In this document: piece by piece, positions 1 through 6,911 of the stretch
How positions within the stretch are numbered: position 1 is the stretch's first letter
Layout: each line of letters begins with the position of its first letter
DNA from: Oscillospiraceae bacterium
GTDB lineage: Bacteria > Bacillota > Clostridia > Oscillospirales > Ruminococcaceae
DNA: 25,713 nt
Direction: 5' to 3'
Assembly: GCA_016302225.1 (NCBI GenBank)
Contig: JAEDOB010000004.1
Span: 1 to 25,713, forward strand
Translations under genes and position numbers: made by a program
Notes under the pieces: model-generated
Database searches by the model: none
Told to the model about the DNA's origin: nothing
What the model saw: the letters and a program-made list of their open reading frames with translations, nothing else

Positions 1-1
1 A

Positions 2-121
2 ACTACGTCCTTGTCCGTTCGTGAGATAGCAGAGCTTTGCGGATATGAAAATGACGTCCATTTTATAAGACAGTTCAAAAAGCGTACAGGAATGACTGCT
101 ACGGAATTCAGAACGTGTTGA
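2..121 (+). CDS. AraC-family transcriptional regulator, C-terminal fragment (5' end outside the window)
   Basis: Only the last 39 residues are present, read in frame 2 up to the TGA at 119-121. They match the second helix-turn-helix of AraC/XylS regulators: SVREIAELCGYEND, then VHFIRQFKKRTGMTATEFR, the family's usual 'F.r.FKk..G.tP.eyR' ending with Thr-Ala in place of Thr-Pro. The N-terminal sensor domain, and so the ligand, cannot be seen. AraC proteins usually control a neighbouring transport or catabolic operon, but the target here is unknown. The next gene starts 257 nt downstream, so it is probably a separate transcription unit. Family is confident; specific role is not. Confidence 0.85.
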   Translation, partial: TTSLSVREIAELCGYENDVHFIRQFKKRTGMTATEFRTC

Positions 122-378
122 TATTACTGCAAAGTCGATAAAGTAAATGACAAAAATTATTTTACTTTGAGCGGGATTTGAGTTAGGTATATATGTCGTT
201 TGCTATAATTTGAGCCGACCGTTTCATCGATGGGTTTGACAGGTACAGCTGTATTGTTAAAGCAAAAAATTCATATTTATCGCTTTTTAAATTCACATAC
301 ATAAGATATAATTTAATTGTATTTGAATGCAAGAAAATGACCGTTGTTCATTTTTAAAATTTTAGGGGATTATTGACA
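122..378. other. Intergenic region between AraC fragment and HAD gene
   Basis: AT-rich stretch without a convincing gene. It holds TGCTATAAT at 201-209 (extended -10 form), a TTGACA at 236-241 without a well-placed -10, a perfect 10-bp palindrome TACAGCTGTA at 244-253, and TATAAT at 307-312 with a poor -35. Any of the -10 boxes could serve the HAD gene. An AT-only stem (AAAGTAAA 140-147 with TTTACTTT 161-168) follows the AraC stop but lacks a T-run. The ribosome binding site AGGGG (364-368) belongs to the HAD gene. Confidence 0.5.
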
Positions 379-1047
379 ATGAAAAAATTGGTTATCTTTG
401 ATCTTGACGGTACTCTTGTTAATTCCATCGACGATCTTGCCGATGCAGCCAATGCCGCTTTGATCGAAAATGGATTTCCCGCAAGAAGCACTGATGAAAT
501 AAGGCAATTTGTGGGAAACGGTGCTGCCGAGCTTTTGCGCAGGGCACTGCCCGAGGGAGAGTATAATGCCGAAACCGCAGCAAAAATGCGAAGCTGCTTT
601 GATTCGGCATACAGAAAAGGCTTTGCCGTTAAAACAAAGCCATACAAGGGAATTCCCGAGCTTCTTGATGAGCTCAAACGCAGAGGAGTACTTTTGGCGG
701 TTGCGTCCAATAAGCCTGATGAGTTTACTAAGGCTATCGTTTCACATTTTTTCGGAGATACATTTGACGCTGTTCAGGGGCAGACGGACAGTATCCCAAA
801 AAAACCGGATCCCACCGTGGCACTGGAAATTATGCGAAAGCTGAATATTCCGAAGGAATTTACGGCATTTGCGGGAGATTCGGACGTAGATATACATACT
901 GCGGCTAATTCAGGGGTGACCTCTATCGGGTGCAGCTGGGGCTTCAGAACTGCTGAAAGCCTCAGAGAAGCAGGGGCAGATTATATAATCAACAGTCCGT
1001 CGGAAATGGCGGAGCTGAATATTTTTCCTGTTTCGGGGGTAAAATAA
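379..1047 (+). CDS. HAD-family hydrolase, phosphoglycolate phosphatase-like
   Basis: A 222-residue haloacid-dehalogenase phosphatase, probably cytoplasmic. All four HAD motifs are visible: FDLDGT (nucleophile Asp8 and acid Asp10), VASNK (Ser110), the lysine of KKPDP (about residue 142), and AGDSDVDI (Asp167, Asp171). The cap after residue 15 is an alpha-helical C1 cap as in Gph and pyrophosphatase PpaX. The usual role of this group is removing phosphate from 2-phosphoglycolate or other small phosphate esters; the substrate cannot be told from sequence. ATG at 379 is preferred over the TTG at 373 because AGGGG lies about 10 nt upstream of the ATG. The gap to the acyl-CoA synthetase gene is 60 nt, so co-transcription is possible. 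Confidence 0.85.
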   Translation: MKKLVIFDLDGTLVNSIDDLADAANAALIENGFPARSTDEIRQFVGNGAAELLRRALPEGEYNAETAAKMRSCFDSAYRKGFAVKTKPYKGIPELLDELKRRGVLLAVASNKPDEFTKAIVSHFFGDTFDAVQGQTDSIPKKPDPTVALEIMRKLNIPKEFTAFAGDSDVDIHTAANSGVTSIGCSWGFRTAESLREAGADYIINSPSEMAELNIFPVSGVK

Positions 1048-1058
1048 TCAAAATGGAT

Positions 1059-1079
1059 AGGGCATTTAGGGAATGCTCT
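1059..1079 (+). other. Intercistronic hairpin between the HAD and acyl-CoA synthetase genes
   Basis: AGGGCATT (1059-1066) pairs with AATGCTCT (1072-1079), including one G-T pair, around a 5-nt loop. No T-run follows, so this is more likely an mRNA processing or stability element, or chance, than a terminator. Confidence 0.3.
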
Positions 1080-1107
1080 GCTCTGAAATCGAAAGGAAAG
1101 TTTTGCT

Positions 1108-2766
1108 ATGCTGAATATTAACGAGAAATATGTGACAGAGGAATATAACGACGAAGGCGAGCTTATTAAATTTGAGGTAAACTGTCCCGATGATTATAAC
1201 TTTGCATACGATATTATCGACGAAATAGGCAGGCAGACACCCGATAAAAAGGCTATTATCTGGGTTGGAAATGACGGAAGTGAGAAGATATTTACTTATG
1301 CCGATCTTGCGAGAGAGTCAAACAAGGCTGCAAATATGTTCCTGGCTCACGGTGTCAAAAAGGGCGACAAGGTCATCTGCGTACTGAAAAGACATTATCA
1401 GTTCTGGATAATTACATTTGCACTGTGTAAGATAGGTGCAATCATTATCCCAGCCACTAATCAGCTGAAAAAGAAGGATTATATTTACCGTTTCAATGCT
1501 GCCGAGGTGGATTATATCGTTGCCACAGCAGACGGTGATGTTACGGATAATGTGGAGCTGGCACTTAATGATTACAAGCTTCCCGGTGAGAAATTTATTG
1601 TCAACGGAAATAAGGACGGCTGGCTGAATTTTGACGATGAATGCGCAAAATTTCCCGATACGCTGGAGCGTATTTATGGCAGCGCTTATGATGATATGCT
1701 GCTGTATTTCACTTCCGGCACGACGGCTTATCCCAAGATGGTAGTTCACAATCAGACATATACGCTGGCGCACATTATCACCGCAAAGCATTGGCATCAT
1801 CTGGACGACCACAGCTTACACCTTACCGTTTCCGAAACGGGCTGGGCAAAGTGTATGTGGGGCAAGATGTACGGTCAGCTTATAATGGAATCCTGTCTGT
1901 TCATCTATGATTTCGACCGTTTCAATGCTCATGACCTTCTTGTTAAACTGGAAAATTACAAGGTAAATTCCTTCTGCGCTCCTCCGACAATTTACAGATT
2001 TCTCGTTAAAGAGGGCATTGAGAACTATGATTTCTCCTGCCTTGAATATGCAACAACTGCGGGCGAAGCACTTAATTTCGAGGTTTACAAGAGATTTCTT
2101 GATTATACGGGCATAAAGCTGATGGAAGGCTTCGGTCAGACGGAAACTGTTCTGCTGGTGGGAAATCTTTTCGGAGCAAAGACAAAGCCCGGTTCTATGG
2201 GACGTCCCGTGCCGCTGTTTGACATTGAGCTTATCAACGAGGACGGCAAGCCATGTGAGGTAGGCGAAGCGGGTGAGATATGCGTTAAGATGAACGGCAA
2301 GCACCCCATCGGTGTTTTTGACAGATATTACAATGACCCCGAGGCAACCGCAGCAGCATTCAGGGACGGTTATTATCACACCTGTGACACTGCTTACAAG
2401 GACGAGGACGGTTTCTTCTGGTATGTGGGACGTACCGATGATGTTATCAAGTCTTCGGGATACAGGATCAGTCCTTTCGAAATAGAAAGCGTTCTTATGG
2501 AACACCCTGCCGTTCTGGAATGTGCGGTAACGGGCGTTAAGGACGAGATCAGAGGAATTGCCGTAAAGGCGACCATAATCCTCACCTCGGAATACAAAAA
2601 CAAGGCAGACGATGCCCTTAAAAAGGACATTCAGGATTATGTTAAGAAAAACACAGCACCATATAAATATCCCAGAGTGATAGAGTTTGTTGATGAGCTT
2701 CCGAAAACTATAAGCGGAAAGATCAGACGAGTTGAGATCCGTAAAAAGGATAATGCAGACAAGTAA
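1108..2766 (+). CDS. AMP-binding acyl-CoA synthetase (acetyl/medium-chain acyl-CoA ligase type)
   Basis: A 552-residue adenylate-forming enzyme that would activate a carboxylic acid as acyl-AMP and pass it to CoA. The family's core motifs are present in order: phosphate-binding loop YFTSGTTAYPK (200-210), GFGQTE (341-346), hinge GRTDDVIKSSGYR (441-453), and the C-terminal catalytic lysine in PKTISGKIRR (Lys538). The layout resembles medium-chain acyl-CoA synthetases and the short acetyl-CoA synthetase relatives of Clostridia. The acid used (acetate, propionate, an aromatic acid) cannot be read from sequence. ATG at 1108 has GAAAGGAAAG at 1091-1100 as ribosome binding site. A hairpin follows the stop. 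No truncation or missing catalytic residue is visible. Confidence 0.88.
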   Translation: MLNINEKYVTEEYNDEGELIKFEVNCPDDYNFAYDIIDEIGRQTPDKKAIIWVGNDGSEKIFTYADLARESNKAANMFLAHGVKKGDKVICVLKRHYQFWIITFALCKIGAIIIPATNQLKKKDYIYRFNAAEVDYIVATADGDVTDNVELALNDYKLPGEKFIVNGNKDGWLNFDDECAKFPDTLERIYGSAYDDMLLYFTSGTTAYPKMVVHNQTYTLAHIITAKHWHHLDDHSLHLTVSETGWAKCMWGKMYGQLIMESCLFIYDFDRFNAHDLLVKLENYKVNSFCAPPTIYRFLVKEGIENYDFSCLEYATTAGEALNFEVYKRFLDYTGIKLMEGFGQTETVLLVGNLFGAKTKPGSMGRPVPLFDIELINEDGKPCEVGEAGEICVKMNGKHPIGVFDRYYNDPEATAAAFRDGYYHTCDTAYKDEDGFFWYVGRTDDVIKSSGYRISPFEIESVLMEHPAVLECAVTGVKDEIRGIAVKATIILTSEYKNKADDALKKDIQDYVKKNTAPYKYPRVIEFVDELPKTISGKIRRVEIRKKDNADK

Positions 2767-2796
2767 GCTTTGGGCGCTGCTTGGTAGGATCATGCA

Positions 2797-2828
2797 ACAG
2801 CCGCCGATTTTGTTCGGCGGCTGTTTTC
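2797..2828 (+). terminator. Hairpin after the acyl-CoA synthetase gene, weak intrinsic terminator
   Basis: ACAGCCGCCG (2797-2806) pairs perfectly with CGGCGGCTGT (2815-2824) around an 8-nt loop. Only a short T-run follows, so termination may be partial and the next gene, whose start is 17 nt further on, may be reached by read-through. No separate promoter is obvious for it. Confidence 0.6.
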
Positions 2829-2841
2829 GGAGTGAATGACA

Positions 2842-3345
2842 ATGAAAAAAGCATCAAGGATAGCTTTTGTGGGATTTGAATTTCTCTGCTGGTCGTTCAT
2901 CGGCTGGCTGTATGAAATAACGCTGACCTTTATCGCATACGGAAGATATGAGGACAGGGGAATGCTGCATCTGCCGCTCTGTCCCATATACGGCTTTTGC
3001 GGGCTGATAGTGCTGCTGACTTTGGGGAAGATAGAGAACAAGGCTTTGTTCTTCGCCGCAAGCACAGTTTTGATAACGGTCATAGAATACGCTGTTTCCT
3101 ACATACTTGACAAATGCTTTAACCTATGGCTTTGGGATTATTTTAGCTGGAAATTTAATCTGAACGGGCGGGTGGCTTTGGGCAGCAGCCTTATTTTCGG
3201 GGTATTGGCACTGCTGATGATAAAGGTACTGCACCCTTTGGCAAATCGCATTTATGATAAGCTGCCCGAAAAGGTGACTGCCGGGGCTGGAATATTGTCT
3301 GCTGCAATAATTATATTTGACTTTATTAATGTTACATTGCTTTGA
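2842..3345 (+). CDS. Putative ABC-transporter permease-like membrane protein (PF06541 type)
   Basis: A 167-residue integral membrane protein with about five hydrophobic segments. The first part has the CWSFIGWLYE and LPLCPIYGFCGL patterns I associate with PF06541, annotated as 'putative ABC transporter permease' although no transport activity is established to my knowledge. Charged loops (YGRYEDRG) separate the first two segments. ATG at 2842 is preferred to ATG at 2836 because GGAG (2829-2832) is 9 nt away from it versus 3 nt. The stop is followed 13 nt later by the next gene, so these two are likely one transcript. Family assignment is from memory of the signature; the function is unknown. 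Confidence 0.75.
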   Translation: MKKASRIAFVGFEFLCWSFIGWLYEITLTFIAYGRYEDRGMLHLPLCPIYGFCGLIVLLTLGKIENKALFFAASTVLITVIEYAVSYILDKCFNLWLWDYFSWKFNLNGRVALGSSLIFGVLALLMIKVLHPLANRIYDKLPEKVTAGAGILSAAIIIFDFINVTLL

Positions 3346-3358
3346 AAGGAGCTTCATA

Positions 3359-4603
3359 ATGGATATTCATAAAAATTATACTTTGGGTGAGATTTTCAGC
3401 AAATGCTGTAATGCTGACAGAAAAAAGCTGCTGCTGTTTTTCCTGTTGGGCTCGCTTGTTGTAAACATTATTTATGTTACGGTTTATGATGCGTGGCTTA
3501 TGGGTACTCCGGAGTCTGATATGGATTCATATTTTTACATAAATGCAGCTCATATGCTTTTTGAAGATTTTCCAAGTTTTGTCCAGAAATACGGTGCAAT
3601 GCCGTATTATTGGACATATATCCTGTTCCTAGGGGTAATGATAGCTGTCTTTGGAGAGAATTTCTTTCTTATAGCGCTTGTTCAGGCAATAATAAGTTCA
3701 TTTTCAGTACCGATACTTTATCTTGCGGCAGAAAAGGTCAGCGATGACAGACGTATCCCATTTATATCGTCATTAATTTATATGTTTTATTTTTCAACTG
3801 TCAGATGGACAATTCTGATAGGAAGTGATTTTCTCGGTGCGGGATTTATGCCTGTGTGTCTGTATTTTTTCTTTTCGTATCTTAAAGAAGAAGAACCCGC
3901 AAAGCGCAGAAAATATTTGATAAAACTGCTTATCTCCCTTGTAGTTTACTTTACTATGCGAACAATTGCAGCTACATTTATTGTCTGCATTTTGTTGATT
4001 GTAATATGGAGAAACGGGAAAAAGACGAGGATAATTGCAGGAAGCGTATTTGCAGTAGTTATTGTATCGATAATTGTCGTTCTTCTTTCTTCAGGAACAG
4101 AGCTTCATACGCTTTGGGATAATCTTGACTATTTTACAGGTTTGTATAAAGACGGAGCCATTGTAAAAAGACTTTACCATTACATTTACGCTCAGGATGC
4201 TGAATACGGGACATTCCCATTCTATTGGGCTTGTCTTGGTGTTATTTTCTATCGTTTCTTCTATTACTGGACGGCGATTGATGTTGGTGTAAATAACGGA
4301 CGATATTATCCGAGAACTACTTATGCGATTACTCACTATTTGCCTAATCTTTATATATTCAGTGCTATGTTTCTGGGAATGATAATCAGCAAATTCAGAA
4401 AGGACAGAGAAGCATCAAATATCAAGCTTATTTCGGGGATAATCTGGGTATGCTGCATCGTTCAGATACTGTGCGAGATAAATGCTAACTGGCGTTACCG
4501 TGACATTATAATGCCCATGTGCTTCATTGTATGTGCATACGGAACGGTAAGAATGTACGATATGCTGAAAAATTCAGCGGTAACTTCCAAAGCCGAATGC
4601 TGA
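3359..4603 (+). CDS. Polytopic membrane protein, GT-C-type glycosyltransferase-like
   Basis: A 414-residue protein with about ten hydrophobic segments. After the first membrane segment (about 24-43) comes an acidic first loop, ESDMDSYFYINAAHML (Asp54, Asp56), matching the place and look of the catalytic Asp loop in GT-C/PMT-family transferases, which use lipid-linked sugars outside the membrane. A second outward loop around residues 250-320 is rich in Tyr and Trp. AAGGAG at 3346-3351 sits 7 nt before ATG 3359, ruling out the longer frame from 3317. By eye the gene is more AT-rich than its neighbours. Likely cell-surface polysaccharide or protein glycosylation, but donor and acceptor are unknown. 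Class is inferred from topology and the Asp loop only. Confidence 0.6.
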   Translation: MDIHKNYTLGEIFSKCCNADRKKLLLFFLLGSLVVNIIYVTVYDAWLMGTPESDMDSYFYINAAHMLFEDFPSFVQKYGAMPYYWTYILFLGVMIAVFGENFFLIALVQAIISSFSVPILYLAAEKVSDDRRIPFISSLIYMFYFSTVRWTILIGSDFLGAGFMPVCLYFFFSYLKEEEPAKRRKYLIKLLISLVVYFTMRTIAATFIVCILLIVIWRNGKKTRIIAGSVFAVVIVSIIVVLLSSGTELHTLWDNLDYFTGLYKDGAIVKRLYHYIYAQDAEYGTFPFYWACLGVIFYRFFYYWTAIDVGVNNGRYYPRTTYAITHYLPNLYIFSAMFLGMIISKFRKDREASNIKLISGIIWVCCIVQILCEINANWRYRDIIMPMCFIVCAYGTVRMYDMLKNSAVTSKAEC

Positions 4604-4617
4604 TCGGGGTGATATAA

Positions 4618-5031
4618 ATGTTTTACGAACAGCTGATAAAGCTTTGTGCCGGCAGCGGCATTAACCCTTTTCTTCTTATGCGGCATTTGAATGTGAATAC
4701 CGATTGTCTGCGCCGATGGGAAAAGGGCGGACCTGTTAATTCCGATGTGCTTTTGAAGCTTTCGGAGTTTTTCGGCGTGTCGGTGGACTATCTTTTGAAG
4801 GGTGACAGGGGAGAAAAGGGCTTCAAGCTGAGTGACCGTGAGAAGGAATATATTCTGAAATTCCGTATGCTCAATACAATGGACAAGGGGCGTATTCTGG
4901 AGCGTATGGAGGTTTTCATCGAGAATGAGCGGGAAAGCCTTGATGAACGAAACACTAGGACTAAGCTTATTACCGAGAAAACCGATGAAGCTGCCAATTC
5001 CGATGATGTTAAACTGACGGAGGACGACTGA
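4618..5031 (+). CDS. Small XRE/Cro-CI-type helix-turn-helix protein
   Basis: A 137-residue protein with an N-terminal DNA-binding domain (about residues 5-61): LMRHLNVNTDCLRRWEKGG followed by LLKLSEFFGVSVDYLLKG, the usual XRE ending. Unusually, the first helix-turn-helix half lacks the normal 'is...yl' spacing and reads INPFLLMRHLNVNTDCL. The C-terminal half is charged and helical (about 70-110, SDREKEYILKFRMLN), as in many small XRE regulators that dimerise there, and ends in an acidic tail. GGGGTGAT precedes ATG 4618. Its TGA shares one base with the next ATG (TGATG), so it is translationally coupled to the double-Nudix protein. It probably regulates its own operon. Confidence 0.8.
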   Translation: MFYEQLIKLCAGSGINPFLLMRHLNVNTDCLRRWEKGGPVNSDVLLKLSEFFGVSVDYLLKGDRGEKGFKLSDREKEYILKFRMLNTMDKGRILERMEVFIENERESLDERNTRTKLITEKTDEAANSDDVKLTEDD

Positions 5032-5858
5032 TGAGCGATATAAAGGTCAATTTTTATGAAAGCGTTCCCGATGAGCGTCTGAAATTCGCTGTGATAGTTT
5101 CCAAGTATATGGGCAGATGGGTTTGGTGTAAGCACAGGGAGCGAGATAGCTACGAAATTCCGGGAGGACACCGTGAAGTCGGGGAGAATATAACCGATAC
5201 TGCAAGGCGGGAGCTTTACGAGGAAACGGGTGCGGTGGATTTTTCGCTTTTTCCCGTTTGCGTTTATGCTGTTGAAAAGGACGGAGAGGAAACCTGCGGA
5301 ATGCTTTTCTCTGCTGAAATATATGAAATGGAAGCTGAGCTTCACAGCGAGATAGAGCGGACAGAGCTGTTTGACGGTTTGCCCGAAAAGCTTACATATC
5401 CCGAAATACAGCCAATCTTATTTGAAAAATTAAAAACATGCAAAGCAATGAAGGTTATGAACCTGCTTGTGATATACAGCAGCGACCGCAAGGAGATACT
5501 TATGTGCCGCCGAAGAAAAGACCCATACAAGGGACTTCTCAACTTCACGGGAGGAAAGGTAAAGGACGGGGAAAGCAGCATCGACGCCGCCTATCGTGAG
5601 CTTTACGAGGAAACCTCCATAACCGACAAGGACGTTTCGCTTGTGCATTTTATGGATATGGTGTACTATACCTATGGCTGCAAGCTGGAGGTTTTTGTGG
5701 GACGGCTGAACAAGTCGGTCATTGTCAGCGGCAGCGAAAATGAGCTTTTGTGGTTTCCTGCGGACGGTGATTTTTCCGATACAAAGGTATTTGCGGGTGA
5801 GTGGAATATCCCGCATATTATTGAGATGATAAGAGATGACCCGAGTGTACTAAATTAG
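5031..5858 (+). CDS. Tandem Nudix hydrolase (two Nudix domains in one chain)
   Basis: A 275-residue protein. Nudix box 1 (residues 46-68) is complete: Gly46, Glu52, Arg60-Glu61, Glu64-Glu65, Gly67. This half resembles the YtkD-type nucleoside triphosphatase, including a LPEKL stretch at about 117-121. Nudix box 2 (175-197) has Gly175, Glu181, Arg189-Glu190 and Glu193-Glu194, but Ser196 replaces the last Gly; its NFTGGKVKDGE lead-in resembles MutT. Both boxes keep the Mg-binding glutamates, so both domains may be active, probably on nucleoside di- or triphosphates including oxidised ones. Substrates are inferred. Its start overlaps the XRE gene stop by one base, and a strong terminator follows its TAG. 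Confidence 0.85.
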   Translation: MSDIKVNFYESVPDERLKFAVIVSKYMGRWVWCKHRERDSYEIPGGHREVGENITDTARRELYEETGAVDFSLFPVCVYAVEKDGEETCGMLFSAEIYEMEAELHSEIERTELFDGLPEKLTYPEIQPILFEKLKTCKAMKVMNLLVIYSSDRKEILMCRRRKDPYKGLLNFTGGKVKDGESSIDAAYRELYEETSITDKDVSLVHFMDMVYYTYGCKLEVFVGRLNKSVIVSGSENELLWFPADGDFSDTKVFAGEWNIPHIIEMIRDDPSVLN

Positions 5859-5860
5859 TA

Positions 5861-5899
5861 AAAAACGCCTTTCATCGTGATGATGAAGGGCGTTTTTTT
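5861..5899. terminator. Bidirectional terminator between the convergent Nudix and GNAT genes
   Basis: CGCCTTTCATC (5866-5876) pairs with GATGAAGGGCG (5882-5892), with one G-T pair and a 5-nt loop. It is flanked by A5 on the left and T7 on the right, so it works as an intrinsic terminator on both strands. The GNAT stop codon (5899-5901) touches the T-run. Confidence 0.9.
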
Positions 5900-6441
5900 C
5901 ATAAGTTTCTGAGAAGCTTGACCTTGCAGAGCATTGGCGGGGGAAGAATGCTGCGGTACAGGCTGTGATAATCCTCGTAGGTGACGGTGCAGCTGTTTGT
6001 GAGTATTTCCATATGAACGCCGAACAGGTCAACTTCAAATGGCATAACGCTCATTCCGCTGCGGAGATAGAAGTTCTTTCTGCGAATCCGTTCTTCGGGA
6101 CAGTTCTGCGGGTCAAGGGTGCTTTCAATTTCAAGGAAAAAGCGTTTGCCCACATATTTCTCTTGCAAAAGCTGCAAAGCCTCGCTGCCCGTTCCCTTGC
6201 CTCGTCCTTCGGGGGATATTGCAAAATAGTCCAGCAGAACCAGATCCTCATATAAAACGGTTATGGCAAGTCCTAAGAAATCGCCGTTATCGCTTTCAAG
6301 GCAGAGCATTTCGCTTTTGCCTTTTTTGTTCAGCTTTTTTATCATCGCAAACGGCTTTCGTTCCGCCTTTGGAAATGCTTCGAGATACAGTTTTTCTACG
6401 TCTGACAGCTGCTTAACGCTGTCTGCTTTTACAATTTTCAT
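5899..6441 (-). CDS. GNAT-family N-acetyltransferase
   Basis: A 180-residue cytoplasmic protein with the GNAT fold signature. The strand LVLLDYFAISPEGRGKGTGSEAL carries motif A; its RGKGTG loop (Q/RxxGxG/A) binds the acetyl-CoA pyrophosphate. The N-terminus (MKIVKADSVKQLSDVEKLYLEAF) is the usual first strand-helix, and a later NFYLRSGM segment fits motif B (Y.k.GF). The acceptor is unknown; GNATs of this size act on small amines, antibiotics or protein N-termini. AAAGGAAC lies just upstream of the ATG on the - strand. It is a single-gene unit, divergent from spoIIID and convergent with the Nudix gene. Confidence 0.8.
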   Translation of the reverse strand: MKIVKADSVKQLSDVEKLYLEAFPKAERKPFAMIKKLNKKGKSEMLCLESDNGDFLGLAITVLYEDLVLLDYFAISPEGRGKGTGSEALQLLQEKYVGKRFFLEIESTLDPQNCPEERIRRKNFYLRSGMSVMPFEVDLFGVHMEILTNSCTVTYEDYHSLYRSILPPPMLCKVKLLRNL

Positions 6442-6475
6442 ATAAGTTCCTTTCGCAATATAAAGTATTTAGCTG

Positions 6476-6504
6476 TAATTTTTCGGAAAAATCGGGCATA
6501 AAAT
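6476..6504 (+). promoter_or_regulatory. Candidate SigE-dependent promoter of spoIIID
   Basis: TAATTTT (6476-6482) matches 6 of 7 positions of the B. subtilis SigE -35 consensus KMATATT. After a 14-nt spacer, CATAAAAT (6497-6504) matches 7 of 8 positions of CATACAMT. Transcription would start near 6511, about 35 nt before the GTG. B. subtilis spoIIID is SigE-dependent, which supports the reading. The match was made by eye. Confidence 0.5.
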
Positions 6505-6546
6505 AATACTGACCTCTGCAAACACTATTGTATTGGAGTGAGTATT

Positions 6547-6822
6547 GTGACCGAAAAGCCACAGGGGGAGCAGCGCAGCAGAAGCGTTATCCTCGGCGAG
6601 TACATTCTGGAAAACAAATCTACTGTTCGGGCGGCGGCAAAACAGTTTGGAATAAGCAAAAGCACGGTACATAAAGATATTACCCAGCGTCTGCCCATAG
6701 ATAATCCGCAGCTTTATCCGTCGGTAAAGCATATTCTGGAGATCAACAAGCAGGAACGGCATATCAGAGGAGGAATGGCAACTAAGCACAAATATGAGGA
6801 AGAAAAGCTCAGAAAATCTTAG
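6547..6822 (+). CDS. spoIIID: Stage III sporulation transcriptional regulator SpoIIID
   Basis: A 91-residue DNA-binding protein close in length to B. subtilis SpoIIID (93). It has the characteristic helix-turn-helix STVRAAAKQFGISKSTVHKD (residues 25-44), followed by ITQRLP, and the conserved C-terminal RHIRGGMATKHKY, a basic region that adds DNA contacts. SpoIIID acts in the mother cell during engulfment, switching genes of the SigE and SigK programmes. GTG at 6547 is chosen because GGAG (6535-6538) is 8 nt upstream; the GTG at 6538 overlaps that site. It is monocistronic, ending at a 16-bp hairpin. Its usual neighbours such as spoIIQ or mreB are absent here. Identification is secure, and it implies the organism forms or descended from endospore formers. 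Confidence 0.95.
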   Translation: MTEKPQGEQRSRSVILGEYILENKSTVRAAAKQFGISKSTVHKDITQRLPIDNPQLYPSVKHILEINKQERHIRGGMATKHKYEEEKLRKS

Positions 6823-6845
6823 TGGGGGAGAGTTCCCTAAATTAA

Positions 6846-6889
6846 AAGCAAACCGAATTCCCAAAATTTCAGCGGAATTCGGTTTGCTT
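6846..6889. terminator. Bidirectional terminator between spoIIID and the TelA-family gene
   Basis: A perfect 16-bp stem: AAGCAAACCGAATTCC (6846-6861) with GGAATTCGGTTTGCTT (6874-6889), and a 12-nt loop. TTGATTTT-like sequence follows on the + strand and TTTTAAT on the - strand, so it can stop both convergent transcripts, though the T-runs are imperfect. Confidence 0.85.
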
Positions 6890-6911
6890 GATTTTAGTTA
6901 AAACGAACAGA

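Noticed and set aside
244..253. Palindrome TACAGCTGTA as an operator
   Set aside because: A 10-bp palindrome alone is weak evidence, no second copy was seen, and it does not overlap a well-formed promoter.
1816..2793. Open frame of 325 codons on the - strand inside the acyl-CoA synthetase gene
   Set aside because: The forward gene has intact A-motifs and a good ribosome binding site; the reverse frame is a codon-bias shadow.
6538..6549. GTG at 6538 as the spoIIID start
   Set aside because: It overlaps the GGAG site; GTG 6547 is 8 nt from that site and gives the expected protein length.
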